64,000 nt of DNA from Streptomyces fodineus (GTDB taxonomy: Bacteria > Actinomycetota > Actinomycetes > Streptomycetales > Streptomycetaceae): positions 5,704,001-5,768,000 of the forward strand of contig NZ_CP017248.1 of the NCBI RefSeq assembly GCF_001735805.1, given 5' to 3'. Below are positions 17,378-26,377 of this stretch, in pieces (position 1 is the first letter of the stretch; every line of letters begins with the position of its first letter). The position numbers and the translations under genes were made by a program. The notes under the pieces are model-generated. The model was given only the letters and a program-made list of their open reading frames with translations. It did not search any database and was not told the DNA's origin.

Positions 17378-17403
17378 GCACAAGTACATCGTGCACAAGG
17401 TAC
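17378..17403. promoter_or_regulatory. Candidate OhrR operator upstream of ohr
   Basis: GCACAAGTAC (17378-17387) and GCACAAGGTAC (17393-17403) form an imperfect direct repeat in the ohr leader. Its position fits control of ohr by OhrR, but the sequence is not a perfect palindrome, so the assignment is tentative. Confidence 0.4.
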
Positions 17404-17458
17404 TGGCCGGTAGGTCAGCAGTGGGAGCCAGGGGGTGGCAACCGGGGGTAACCCGAGA

Positions 17459-17920
17459 TCAGCGGTCGGCCGCCGCGGCGGCGCGCTCGGTGAGCTTCCA
17501 CAACTCCTCGCGCAACCGTGCGACCTCCTGCGCGCCGAGACCCGTCGTGGTGAGAAGTGCGCCGGGTACGCGCGCAGCGCGCTCCCTCAGTTCCTCGCCG
17601 CGCCCGGTGCACGTGACGAGCACCGAGCGCTCGTCGCCCACCGCGCGCTCCCTGCGCACCAGACCCGCCCCCTCCAGCCGCTTCAGCAACGGCGAGACGG
17701 TCCCGTAGTCCAGGCGCAGGGCGCCCGCAAGCTCCTTCACGCTGGTCTCGCCGCGCTGCCACAACACCAGCAGCACGAGGTACTGCGGATAGGTGAGCCC
17801 GAGGTCGTCCAGAAGCGGGCGGTATGCGGCGGTCACGGCGCGCTGTGCGGCGTACAGCGCGAAGCACAGCTGGTCGTCCAGCAGCAGCGACCCTTCCACG
17901 GCGCGGTCCTCGTTCGTCAC
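17459..17920 (-). CDS. ohrR: Organic peroxide sensor OhrR (MarR family)
   Basis: A 153-residue MarR-family repressor. The N-terminal segment LLLDDQLCFALYAAQRA places the redox-sensing Cys at residue 19, exactly as in OhrR proteins. The winged helix follows (YPQYLVLLVLWQRGETSVKEL; LLKRLEGAGLVRRERAVGDERSV). Oxidation of this Cys releases DNA in the known family. The GTG start reads VTNEDRAV. It is upstream of ohr on the same strand, so it is either an operon with ohr or a neighbour with its own ohr promoter. Confidence 0.9.
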   Translation of the reverse strand: MTNEDRAVEGSLLLDDQLCFALYAAQRAVTAAYRPLLDDLGLTYPQYLVLLVLWQRGETSVKELAGALRLDYGTVSPLLKRLEGAGLVRRERAVGDERSVLVTCTGRGEELRERAARVPGALLTTTGLGAQEVARLREELWKLTERAAAAADR

Positions 17921-18105
17921 GCGCCCATTGTCGCGGACCGCGGCCCGAAGCCGAACGGCAGTCGTCGACCCGTGCGCGCGGATTCTGTGCACGCGAGGGC
18001 GAGGTGTTGCATCTCGTCGAGGCGGGAACCGGAAAATATGCGACATTGGAGAGGAAGCGGAGGCATAGCTTTCGTATGGGTCACGCAGGGTGAAAGGGCG
18101 GTCCG

Positions 18106-18444
18106 ATGTCTGTGATCGAGCAGTACGCGCGCGCCCATATCGTCACGGACGAGGAGGACCCGGGAGCCGTACCGGTGGTACTCCGGTACGACCCCGACCG
18201 CGATCCACGGTCGGTCCGGGTCGGCCTGCCGGGCCCCCACGAGTGGACCTTCTCGCGCGCGCTGCTGGAACGAGGACTGCGGGCACCGGCCGAGAGCGGC
18301 GCGGTACGGGTGTGGCCGTGCGGCCGTGTGCAGGCCGTCGTCGAGTTCCACTCTGACAACGGTGTCGAAGTGGTCCAGTTCGACTCGAAGGCGCTGCTGA
18401 GATTCCTGCGCCGGACCTATACGGCCGAGCCGGTACGGAGCTGA
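18106..18444 (+). CDS. ssgE: SsgA-like sporulation/cell division protein, probably SsgE
   Basis: A 112-residue SsgA-like protein, a family restricted to sporulating actinomycetes that guides peptidoglycan processing and septum events. Family hallmarks are visible: the N-terminal strand RAHIVTDEEDPGAVPVVLRYDP, the central DPRSVRVGLP, and the segment WTFSRALLERGLRAPAESGAVRVWP. The assignment to SsgE rests on its position next to a penicillin-binding protein gene and pmt, as I recall from S. coelicolor. Without alignment another paralogue cannot be excluded. It is convergent with the PBP gene, with no space between the stops. Confidence 0.8.
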   Translation: MSVIEQYARAHIVTDEEDPGAVPVVLRYDPDRDPRSVRVGLPGPHEWTFSRALLERGLRAPAESGAVRVWPCGRVQAVVEFHSDNGVEVVQFDSKALLRFLRRTYTAEPVRS

Positions 18445-20115
18445 TCAGCCGCCCGTCTTGAGCAGGGCCGCCACGATCGGGCCGGCCGTGTCGCCGCCGT
18501 GGCCGCCCGCCTGGACCACGCCCGCGGCGGCCAGATCGCCCTTGTAGGCGGTGAACCAGCCGTTCGGCTTCTTCTGTCCGTCGACCTCGGCGGAGCCCGT
18601 CTTGGCGCCGTAGTCGCCGCTCATGCCCGCCATCGCCTTGGCCGCCGTGCCGTAGTCCGCGGTGAACCGCAGGACCTCCTTCAGCTGGGACTGCGTCTTC
18701 GCCGACAGGGTGCGGGCGGCCTTCGCCAGCGTGCGGTTGTCCACCGAGGGGGACACCAGGTACGGCTGGTGGAAGGCGCCCGACTCGACCGTGGCCGCCA
18801 CGGACGCCATGTTCAGCGGGTTCATGCGCACTCCGCCCTGCCCGATCAGCGAGGCGCCCATCTGCGCGCCGCTCTGCACCGGGACCGCGCCGTCGAACGA
18901 CGGGACGCCGATGGCCCAGTTGTCCATGCCGAGGCCGTAGACCTGCTGGGCCTCCTGCGTCAGGTCGTTGTCGGACAGCTTGGGCGCGAAGTCGATGAAG
19001 GCGTTGTTGCAGGAGGCTCCGAAGCTCTGCTTGAACGTGCCCTTCTTGATCTCGGAGTCGCCGTCGTTGTGGAACGTCCAGCCGGCCAGCTTGTACGTCT
19101 TGGGGCAGGGGTGCGAGGCGTCCGGGGTGATGAGCTTCTTCTCGAACAGCATGGTCGACGTCACGATCTTCATCGTGGAGCCGGGTGCGAGGGAGCCCTG
19201 GAAGGCGACGTTGAAGCCGTGCTCGCTGTTGGCGACCGCGAGGATCTCACCGGTCGAGGGCCGTACGACGACCACGGAGGCCTTCGACCGCTTGCCGACC
19301 TGCTGCTCGGCCGCCGCCTGGAGGGTGGGGCTCAGCGTCGTCTTCACCGTGCCCGGCGTGCCCTTGCTCAGTTCCACGAGCGTCTTGTCGGACAGCTGGG
19401 CCTTCTGCGAGGCCGCACCGCGCACCACACGCAGCTCGATGCCGGCCTTGCCGCCCGCCGTCTTGCCGTACTTCTCCCGCAGCCCGTCCAGCACCGCGCC
19501 CAGGGAGGGGTACTTGGCGGTGGTCACCTCGCCGCCGTCCCGGTCCAGCGCCTTGATCGGCGGGGTGCCGGACTCGCCGGTGACGAGCGTGTCGCCGTCC
19601 TTCAGGTCCGGGTGGACGACGGAGGAGTGCCAGTCGACCAGCGGCTTGCCGTCGCTGGGCCGCCGCACCACGGTCAGCGAACTGCCGTACGCCAGCGGCT
19701 TGCTGAGCTTCTGGTACGACACCGTCGCCTTGACGGAGAACGGCACCTCCTCGCCCGTCGGCGTGCCGGTGGTGAGCGTGACGTCCTTCAGATGGGCGTC
19801 CTTGGCGTAGCCGGTGAGCAGCTTGGCCGCGGCGGAGGCGTCGTCGGTGGCGGCGGCCGCCTCGGTGAACCTGCCCTGCTGCCACGCGGTGAGGAAGCTG
19901 GTGGAGGCCGCGCGGACCTCCGCGGTGCTGAGCGGGCCGGTCTTGACGGCCTTGTGGTCGGCCGTGGCGGACCTCGGCTCGTCGGCCGCCGCCCCGCCGC
20001 CGGTCAGCGCGTAGACGCCGAAACCGGTGCCGCCGACGACCACGGCGATCAGCCCGCCGACCACGGCGGGTCGGGTGGTCCTCCGTCGCTCGGCGACGCG
20101 CCTTCTCTTGCCCAC
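18445..20115 (-). CDS. Class B penicillin-binding protein (transpeptidase)
   Basis: A 556-residue monofunctional transpeptidase that cross-links peptidoglycan outside the membrane. A basic N-terminus and a signal anchor (about residues 16-38) are followed by an NTF2-like MecA_N domain (about 60-165), a dimerisation linker and the transpeptidase. Active-site motifs: SxxK at Ser 313-Lys 316 (GSTMK), SxN at 368-370 (SCN), KTG at 505-507 (AKTGSAE). The MecA-type N-domain groups it with low-affinity PBPs. Its neighbours ssgE and pmt suggest a role in development-linked wall synthesis. Confidence 0.92.
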   Translation of the reverse strand: MGKRRRVAERRRTTRPAVVGGLIAVVVGGTGFGVYALTGGGAAADEPRSATADHKAVKTGPLSTAEVRAASTSFLTAWQQGRFTEAAAATDDASAAAKLLTGYAKDAHLKDVTLTTGTPTGEEVPFSVKATVSYQKLSKPLAYGSSLTVVRRPSDGKPLVDWHSSVVHPDLKDGDTLVTGESGTPPIKALDRDGGEVTTAKYPSLGAVLDGLREKYGKTAGGKAGIELRVVRGAASQKAQLSDKTLVELSKGTPGTVKTTLSPTLQAAAEQQVGKRSKASVVVVRPSTGEILAVANSEHGFNVAFQGSLAPGSTMKIVTSTMLFEKKLITPDASHPCPKTYKLAGWTFHNDGDSEIKKGTFKQSFGASCNNAFIDFAPKLSDNDLTQEAQQVYGLGMDNWAIGVPSFDGAVPVQSGAQMGASLIGQGGVRMNPLNMASVAATVESGAFHQPYLVSPSVDNRTLAKAARTLSAKTQSQLKEVLRFTADYGTAAKAMAGMSGDYGAKTGSAEVDGQKKPNGWFTAYKGDLAAAGVVQAGGHGGDTAGPIVAALLKTGG

Positions 20116-20256
20116 AGCCTCAGTTCCTCCGTGCCTTCTCCAGGCTCCCGGTAGCCCTCACACTCCTCAACGACCGCACTCACCTTAAGGTCCCCACCTT
20201 GGAGGGTGATGTCGGCGGCCGATCCGTAGCACGGTTGCGACATTCCGCGCCGGACG

Positions 20257-20303
20257 AGCGCCCCCGGCACGCGCACGGAAAGGGCAGCGCCCCCGGCACG
20301 CGC
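20257..20303. repeat. Direct repeats in the PBP-pmt spacer
   Basis: An 18-base unit (AGCGCCCCCGGCACGCGC) occurs at 20257-20274 and 20286-20303. A degenerate third copy ends near 20337. The period is about 29-31 bases. The purpose is unknown. Confidence 0.45.
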
Positions 20304-20366
20304 GCGTGGCGGGAAACGGCCCGGGCACGCGCGCGTGGAGCAGCGGCCGGCCGCCGAACCACGGCC

Positions 20367-22115
20367 TCAGACCCAGGTGTCCAGCCACATCCGCGACCGC
20401 CACTGGTCGATGGGGATGGCGGTACCGGTGTAAAGGGGCCAGAAGTAGATGAAGTTCCAGGCGATCAGCAGGACCAGGACGCCCGCGGCCGAGGCGCCGA
20501 CGACCCGGCGGGTGTCGGAGGAGCCCGGCGGGCCGATGATCGCACCGATCATCATCGCCACCGCCAGGCACAGGAAGGGCAGGAAGACGACCGCGTAGAA
20601 GAGGAAGATCGTCCGTTCCTGGTACATGAACCAGGGCAGGTAACCGGCCGCGATACCGCACGCGATGGCACCGGCACGCCAGTCGCGGCGGAACGCCCAC
20701 CGCCACAGCACGTACAGGATCGCGAAACAGGCCGCCCACCACAGCAGCGGAGTGCCGATCGCCAGCACCTCACGGGCGCACTTCTGGCCGGCGTCCGAAG
20801 GGCAGCCGTCGACGCCGGGGTTCGGGGACTCGTAGAAGTACGACACCGGGCGGCCCAGCACGATCCAGCTCCACGGATTGGACTGGTAGGTGTGCGGGGA
20901 GGTCAGGCCGACGTGGAACTCGTACACCTCGTGCTCGTAGTGCCACAGGCTGCGCAGCCAGTCCGGCAGGAAGGTCCAGCTGCCGCCCTTGCCGTCGGTG
21001 GCCGCCCAGTTGCGGAAGTAGCCGCCGGTGCCGTTCGTCGGGGAAAGGATCCAGCCGAGCCAGGAGAGGAGGTAGACGGCGATCGCCACCGGGACCGTCG
21101 CAAGGAAGGCGATGCCCGTGTCGTACTTCAGGGCCGCCGCGTACGGGTGCCGGGCGCCGGCCGTCCGGCGCGTGCCGACGTCCCACAGCACCGCCATCAC
21201 GCAGAACGCGACCAGGATGTACAGGCCGTTCCACTTCGTGCCGATGGCCAGGCCCAGCATCAGCCCGGCCGCCCAGCGCCAGGGGCGCGGTCCGAAGCGG
21301 AACGTGTCGGCCACGCGCGCGTGCGGGCGGACCCGGCCGTCGGCGTCGGCGGGCAGGGCCGCGGCCAGTCTCTCCCGTGACCGGTCCCGGTCGATGACCA
21401 GACAGCCGAACGCGGCCACCACGAAGAACATCAGCACGCCGTCGAGCAGCGAGGTCCGGCTCATCACGAAGTGCAGCCCGTCCACCGCCATCAGCGCGCC
21501 CGCGAGGCAGCCGAGGAACGTCGAACGGAACATCCGGCGCCCGATCCGGCACAGCAGCAGCACGCTCAGCGTGCCCAGCAGCGCGGTCATGAACCGCCAG
21601 CCGAACGGGTCGAACCCGAACATCAGCTCGCCGAGCCCGATGACGTACTTGCCGACCGGCGGATGCACGACGTACGACGCGTCCGTCGGGATCGCGAGAT
21701 GGCCGTGCGTGCGCAGCACCAGGTCGTTGGCGTTCTTGTCCCAGTTGACCTCGAAACCGCGGTGGACGAGCGCCCAGGCGTCCTTGGCGTAGTACGTCTC
21801 GTCGAATATCACCGCGCGCGGGCTGCCCAGGTTCCAGAACCGCATCAGGCCCGCCATCAGCGTCACCAGCAGCGGGCCGCCCCATCCGGACCAGCGGGTG
21901 ACCCGCTCGGCCAGGACCGGCGACACGCCGAGCGCCTGCCACAGCCGGGGGCCCGGCTCGGTGAACGGGGGCACCAGCCGGTCGCGTACGTCGCCCGCGG
22001 GGGCGTCCTGGGCCGCTACGTACCCGAATCTGCGCAGCCGCTGCTGCCAGGACGGCCGCCGGTCATGCGGCGCCTGGCCCTGCCGTAGGTCCATGGAGGA
22101 CGCGGTACTGGTCAC
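20367..22115 (-). CDS. pmt: Protein O-mannosyltransferase (GT39, Pmt)
   Basis: A 582-residue polytopic membrane enzyme with about eleven predicted helices. It transfers mannose from polyprenyl-phosphate mannose to Ser/Thr of secreted proteins. The catalytic first-loop motif FDETYYAKDAW (Asp-Glu) follows the first helix, and the conserved region WRFMTALLGTLSVLLL matches the family. The GTG start (VTSTASS) lacks a clear ribosome site; an ATG seven codons on (22094) is possible. In S. coelicolor this enzyme is required for phage phiC31 receptor glycosylation. It is divergent from rsmI. Confidence 0.9.
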   Translation of the reverse strand: MTSTASSMDLRQGQAPHDRRPSWQQRLRRFGYVAAQDAPAGDVRDRLVPPFTEPGPRLWQALGVSPVLAERVTRWSGWGGPLLVTLMAGLMRFWNLGSPRAVIFDETYYAKDAWALVHRGFEVNWDKNANDLVLRTHGHLAIPTDASYVVHPPVGKYVIGLGELMFGFDPFGWRFMTALLGTLSVLLLCRIGRRMFRSTFLGCLAGALMAVDGLHFVMSRTSLLDGVLMFFVVAAFGCLVIDRDRSRERLAAALPADADGRVRPHARVADTFRFGPRPWRWAAGLMLGLAIGTKWNGLYILVAFCVMAVLWDVGTRRTAGARHPYAAALKYDTGIAFLATVPVAIAVYLLSWLGWILSPTNGTGGYFRNWAATDGKGGSWTFLPDWLRSLWHYEHEVYEFHVGLTSPHTYQSNPWSWIVLGRPVSYFYESPNPGVDGCPSDAGQKCAREVLAIGTPLLWWAACFAILYVLWRWAFRRDWRAGAIACGIAAGYLPWFMYQERTIFLFYAVVFLPFLCLAVAMMIGAIIGPPGSSDTRRVVGASAAGVLVLLIAWNFIYFWPLYTGTAIPIDQWRSRMWLDTWV

Positions 22116-22275
22116 CGCGCCATCGTAGGGAACCGTTCTGTGCGAGTCCCGTGCATGGGCGGTACCGGCCGGGATGCGGTCGTTGTCCCGGGTGCGGCGG
22201 TGGGCGGGGCGGCGGTGGGGCCGGCCGCCCGTCGTCGCCGGTGGGGCTGTCAGTGGTTGCTGGGAGGATGGGGGT

Positions 22276-23124
22276 GTGACTGGAACCCTTGTCCTGGCAG
22301 GTACCCCCATCGGCGACATCGCGGACGCGCCGCCCCGGCTCGCCGAGGAGCTCGCCGGCGCCGACGTGGTCGCCGCCGAGGACACCCGGCGGCTGCGCCG
22401 GCTCACCCAGGCCCTCGGCGTCACGCCCAAGGGCCGCGTGGTGTCGTACTTCGAGGGCAACGAATCCGCCCGTACGCCGGAGCTGGTCGAGGAGCTGCTC
22501 GGCGGCGCGCGCGTGCTGCTCGTGACCGACGCCGGGATGCCGTCCGTCTCCGACCCCGGTTACCGGCTGGTCGCGGCGGCCGTCGAGAAGGACATCCGGG
22601 TCACCGCCGTACCGGGGCCGTCCGCCGTGCTCACCGCGCTCGCGCTGTCCGGGCTGCCCGTCGACCGGTTCTGCTTCGAGGGCTTCCTGCCGCGCAAGGC
22701 GGGAGAGCGGCTGTCCCGGCTGCGGGAGGTCGCGGCCGAGCGGCGCACGCTCGTGTACTTCGAGGCCCCGCACCGGCTCGACGACACCCTCGCCGCCATG
22801 GCCGAGGTCTTCGGCGCGGACCGGCGGGCCGCCGTCTGCCGGGAGCTGACCAAGACCTACGAGGAGGTACGGCGCGGTCCGCTGGCCGAGCTGGCGCGGT
22901 GGGCCGCGGAGGGGGTGCGCGGGGAGATCACCGTGGTGGTCGAGGGCGCGCCGGAGAGCGGGCCGGAGGAACTGGACGCGGAGGAACTCGTGCGAAGGGT
23001 CCGGGTGCGGGAGGAAGCGGGGGAGCGGCGCAAGGAGGCGATCGCCGCGGTGGCCGTAGAGGCGGGGATACCGAAGAGGGTCGTCTTCGACGCCGTGGTC
23101 GCCGCGAAGCGTTCCGGTGGGTGA
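22276..23124 (+). CDS. rsmI: 16S rRNA (cytidine(1402)-2'-O)-methyltransferase RsmI
   Basis: A 282-residue SAM-dependent methyltransferase of the tetrapyrrole methylase fold that 2'-O-methylates C1402 in the ribosomal decoding centre. The signature N-terminus GTLVLAGTPIGDIADAPPR and the motif AAEDTRRLRRL are diagnostic, as is TDAGMPSVSDPGYRLV with the SAM-binding loop VPGPSA. The acidic C-terminal region is typical of Actinobacteria. The GTG start has GGGAGG upstream. It is divergent from pmt. Confidence 0.93.
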   Translation: MTGTLVLAGTPIGDIADAPPRLAEELAGADVVAAEDTRRLRRLTQALGVTPKGRVVSYFEGNESARTPELVEELLGGARVLLVTDAGMPSVSDPGYRLVAAAVEKDIRVTAVPGPSAVLTALALSGLPVDRFCFEGFLPRKAGERLSRLREVAAERRTLVYFEAPHRLDDTLAAMAEVFGADRRAAVCRELTKTYEEVRRGPLAELARWAAEGVRGEITVVVEGAPESGPEELDAEELVRRVRVREEAGERRKEAIAAVAVEAGIPKRVVFDAVVAAKRSGG

Positions 23125-23359
23125 CGGGGGTTCGTCCGCCCGGCAGCTTGCGTTCACACCCCCTCTGAGCAGGGCCGTTCTCGGGTGAGCGCACGGGCCA
23201 TGGGACGGCAAAGGGCTGTCGCCGATGGCAAAGGGAAACGGGGCCGACCGGGGGCTTTTCGGCAAGGAAGACTCAAATCGCCTCCAACACTCGACAGCCC
23301 TGGTGCGTCCGCGCTGGTGAAGGCGTCCACTGGGTGAAGAGACGCCCCGTTGAGGGGCG

Positions 23360-23376
23360 CTTGTCCAGCGGACAAG
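23360..23376 (+). promoter_or_regulatory. Inverted repeat just upstream of the zinc-ribbon gene
   Basis: CTTGTCC and GGACAAG flank AGC immediately before the AGGAG ribosome site. A further small hairpin (CGCCCC-GTTGA-GGGGCG) lies at 23343-23359. It could be a leader structure or an operator; no binding protein is evident. Confidence 0.35.
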
Positions 23377-23386
23377 AGGAGCTGGC

Positions 23387-23785
23387 ATGAGTGAGATCGG
23401 GCAGTCCGGCCCCCGCGGTACGGCCACAGCCGTCGTTCACGAGTCGTATGCGTTCGCGTGCATGCGGTGCGGGCACGGCTGGGAGCAGTCGTACGAGATA
23501 GAGCACCACACGGACGCCGAAGGGCAGGAGTTCGTGCTGTACGTGGCCGACGGCCGGGTCGTGCCGTCGCCGCTGAGCCGGCCCAGCTGCCAGAACTGCG
23601 ACGGCCACGTCGTGCGGATCATGCGCGCGGGGCAGGTCTCCTCGGTGTGCGGCACCGCGGAGCGGCGCCACAGCGTGCCGCTCGCGGGCCCGGTCGAGGC
23701 GCCCGAGGTGCCCGCGCAGCCCAAGGAGCCGCACCACTGGCACCTGTCCGATCTCCTCCACCCTTTCCAGCGCAAGGCCGGCTGA
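23387..23785 (+). CDS. Conserved actinobacterial zinc-ribbon protein of unknown function
   Basis: A 132-residue protein with a split zinc ribbon: CMRC near residues 25-28 and CQNC near 69-72. The linker contains HHTDAEGQEFVLYVADGR. The C-terminal tail is Pro/Ala/His rich and probably disordered. I do not recognise a functional name. AGGAG eight bases upstream supports ATG 23387. It lies between rsmI and tatD in the core region. Confidence 0.75.
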   Translation: MSEIGQSGPRGTATAVVHESYAFACMRCGHGWEQSYEIEHHTDAEGQEFVLYVADGRVVPSPLSRPSCQNCDGHVVRIMRAGQVSSVCGTAERRHSVPLAGPVEAPEVPAQPKEPHHWHLSDLLHPFQRKAG

Positions 23786-23832
23786 GCGGATCACCGGCCG
23801 GTGACGGCATGCCCCTTTCGTAGGATCGGGGC

Positions 23833-24728
23833 ATGCCTTCGAACGCCGACCAGACCGCCCAGGGCGACAAGAACGCCGCACCGCCGCTTCCGGCGCCGCT
23901 GCGGGTTCCGGTCGCCGACTCGCACACCCACCTCGACATGCAGTCCGGCACCGTCGAGGAGGGCCTGGCGAAGGCCGCGTCGGTCGGTGTGACGACGGTC
24001 GTCCAGGTCGGGTGCGACATCAAGGGCTCGAGGTGGGCCGCCGAGACCGCGGCCGCGTACGACGGCGTCCACGCCGCCGTCGCCCTCCACCCCAACGAGG
24101 CCCCGCGGATCGTCCACGGCGACCCCGACGGCTGGTCACGGCAGGGCGCCCGGGAGCCCGGCGGTCAGGCGGCGCTGGACGAGGCGCTCGCCGAGATCGA
24201 CCGGCTCGCCGGGCTGCCCCAGGTCAAGGGCGTCGGCGAGACGGGCCTGGACTACTTCCGCACCGGCCCCGAGGGCAAGGCGGCCCAGGAGCGGTCCTTC
24301 CGCGCCCACATCGAGATCGCCAAGCGGCACGGCAAGGCGCTCGTCATCCACGACCGGGACGCCCACGCCGACGTCCTGCGCGTCCTGAAGGAGGAGGGCG
24401 CCCCGAGCGCACCGTCTTCCACTGCTACTCGGGCGACGCCGGGATGGCGGAGATCTGCGCCCGCGAGGGCTACTACATGTCCTTCGCCGGCAACGTCACC
24501 TTCAAGAACGCCCAGAACCTCCGGGACGCCCTCGCCGTCGCCCCGCTGGAGCTGGTCCTCGTGGAGACCGACGCGCCCTTCCTGACCCCGGCGCCGTACC
24601 GCGGGCGCCCCAACGCGCCGTACCTGATCCCCGTCACGGTGCGCGCGATGGCCGCCGTGCGCGGCATCGACGAGGACGCGCTCGCGACCGCGCTCGCCAC
24701 GAACACCGCCCGCGCCTTCGGCTACTGA
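23833..24728 (+). pseudogene. TatD family metal-dependent hydrolase, frameshifted
   Basis: A TIM-barrel TatD-type DNase. The metal ligands appear as HTHLD (HxH), GETGLDY (Glu), VIHDRDAH and, after the break, FHCYSG and ETDAPF. The first frame runs from ATG 23833 to about 24402 (ending in LKEEGAP). The second frame, one base short, resumes with ERTVFHCYSG and ends at 24728, giving about 298 residues when joined. A single C missing from the run at 24401-24404 would restore one intact protein. TatD is broadly conserved, so a sequence error is quite possible. Confidence 0.85.
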
Positions 24729-24863
24729 GCCTTCTGTTCGAGCACTGGGCGCACACTCGACGGGCAACAGTACGTAGTCGAGTCGCTTTGGAGAGCGACG
24801 ACCGCTCCGCTAGGTTCTGGGGGCCCGATCCAGACCCCTCTGGCACCTCTGGAGCGTGTCGGC

Positions 24864-26297
24864 GTGAGCAAATCGCAGTACGAGACGTCTCAGACCTACG
24901 ACCCGTACCCCCCGTACGGGCCCTACGGCTCCGACAGCTCCGTGCACACCGCGGAGACCCTGTCGTACGGGCTGTACGAGGACACCTACCGGCCCGCCTA
25001 CGAGGCGCAGGCGTACTTCGTCCCCGAACCGGCGCTGTCCCGGCCGGGCGGGAGCCTCGCGCAGGCCGGTGGCGCGGTGGGCGAGGGGGGTGAGCTGGAC
25101 TTCGGGAGCCCGCTGGACGAAGAAGGGACGTGGGAGGGCGCGGAGCTCGCCGGTGCGAGCGGGCGGGCCGCGCGTCGGCGCCGGGCGCGCTGCGCCGAGC
25201 GGCCGGAATCCACCGTGCGCCGCCTGCTGCCGCAGGCGCTGGTCGTGGCCTTCCTCGCCGGCGGCACCACCGCGTTCGTCGCCAAGGACAAGGCGATCGA
25301 GCTGACCGTCGACGGCAAGCCGCGCACCCTGCACACCTTCGCCGACGACGTGCACGAGCTGCTCGCCGAGCAGGGCGTGCCCCTCGGGGCGCACGACGTG
25401 GTCGCGCCCGCTCCCGGCAGGGCCCTCACCAGCGGAGACGCGGTCGCCGTACGCTACGGCCGCCCCGTCCGGCTCACCCTCGACGGCCAGCGGCGCCAGG
25501 TGTGGACGACGGCGCACACGGTGGAAGGAGCGCTGGACGAGCTGGGGGTGCGCGCGGACGGCGCGTACCTGTCCGCCTCGCCCTCCCAGAGCATCGGACG
25601 CGCCGGGCTCGCGCTCGACGTGCGCACCGAGCGTGCCGTCACGATCATGGCCGACGGCCGGACCCGGACCATCCGCACCAACGCGGCCACCGTCCGTGCG
25701 GCCGTCGAGGAGGCCGGGATCGGCCTGCGCGGCCAGGACACCACGTCCGTCCCGCTCGACAGCTTCCCGCGCGACGGGCAGACCGTGACCGTGCTGCGGG
25801 TCAGCGGCAGCCGGGAGGTGCGCGAGGAGCAGATCCCGTTCGCGGTCGAGCGCGCCGAGGACCCCACCCTCTTCGCGGGCACCGAGGTCGTCGTCCAGGC
25901 CGGGCAGCCCGGACTGCGCCGCGACACCTACCTCCTGCGCATCGTGAACGGGGTCCGGGACAAGCCGCGCCGGGAGACCTCCGAGGTGGTGCGCAAGCCG
26001 CGCAAACAGGTCGTGAAGGTGGGCACCAAGCCGCTGCCGACCTCCGTGGACGGCGCCGACCACCTGAACTGGCACGGCCTCGCCGCCTGCGAGTCCGGTG
26101 GCCGCGCGCACGCGGTCGACCCCTCCGGCACGTACGGCGGGCTCTACCAGTTCGACGCCCGCACCTGGCACAGTCTCGGCGGCACCGGCCGCCCCCAGGA
26201 CGCCCCGGCGGAGGAACAGACCCTCCGCGCGAAGAAGCTGTATGTGCGCCAGGGGACGACGCCCTGGCCGCACTGCGGGACCAGGCTGCACGGCTGA
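24864..26297 (+). CDS. rpfB: Resuscitation-promoting factor RpfB
   Basis: A 477-residue secreted or membrane-anchored muralytic enzyme that helps restart growth from dormancy and germination. A Tyr/Pro-rich cytoplasmic N-terminus (about 1-118) precedes a transmembrane anchor (about 119-138). Three DUF348 repeats follow (about 142-295; motifs such as ELTVDGKPRTL, RLTLDGQRRQV and TIMADGRTRTI), then a G5 domain (about 300-375). The C-terminal lysozyme-like Rpf domain has catalytic Glu 410 in ACESGG. The start is GTG 24864. rsmA and ispE follow, as in other actinobacteria. Confidence 0.93.
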   Translation: MSKSQYETSQTYDPYPPYGPYGSDSSVHTAETLSYGLYEDTYRPAYEAQAYFVPEPALSRPGGSLAQAGGAVGEGGELDFGSPLDEEGTWEGAELAGASGRAARRRRARCAERPESTVRRLLPQALVVAFLAGGTTAFVAKDKAIELTVDGKPRTLHTFADDVHELLAEQGVPLGAHDVVAPAPGRALTSGDAVAVRYGRPVRLTLDGQRRQVWTTAHTVEGALDELGVRADGAYLSASPSQSIGRAGLALDVRTERAVTIMADGRTRTIRTNAATVRAAVEEAGIGLRGQDTTSVPLDSFPRDGQTVTVLRVSGSREVREEQIPFAVERAEDPTLFAGTEVVVQAGQPGLRRDTYLLRIVNGVRDKPRRETSEVVRKPRKQVVKVGTKPLPTSVDGADHLNWHGLAACESGGRAHAVDPSGTYGGLYQFDARTWHSLGGTGRPQDAPAEEQTLRAKKLYVRQGTTPWPHCGTRLHG

Positions 26298-26377
26298 CGC
26301 CGGCAGGCGGCCCCCGGTCCGGCCGCGGCACCGGCACCTGGCATCGTCGGCCCGATACCTCCCCGTACCCTTGTCCC

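Noticed and set aside
24729..24863. Possible c-di-AMP (ydaO-type) riboswitch upstream of rpfB
   Set aside because: Some rpf genes have this riboswitch, but the 135-bp leader here lacks the expected conserved core and is too short for the full fold.
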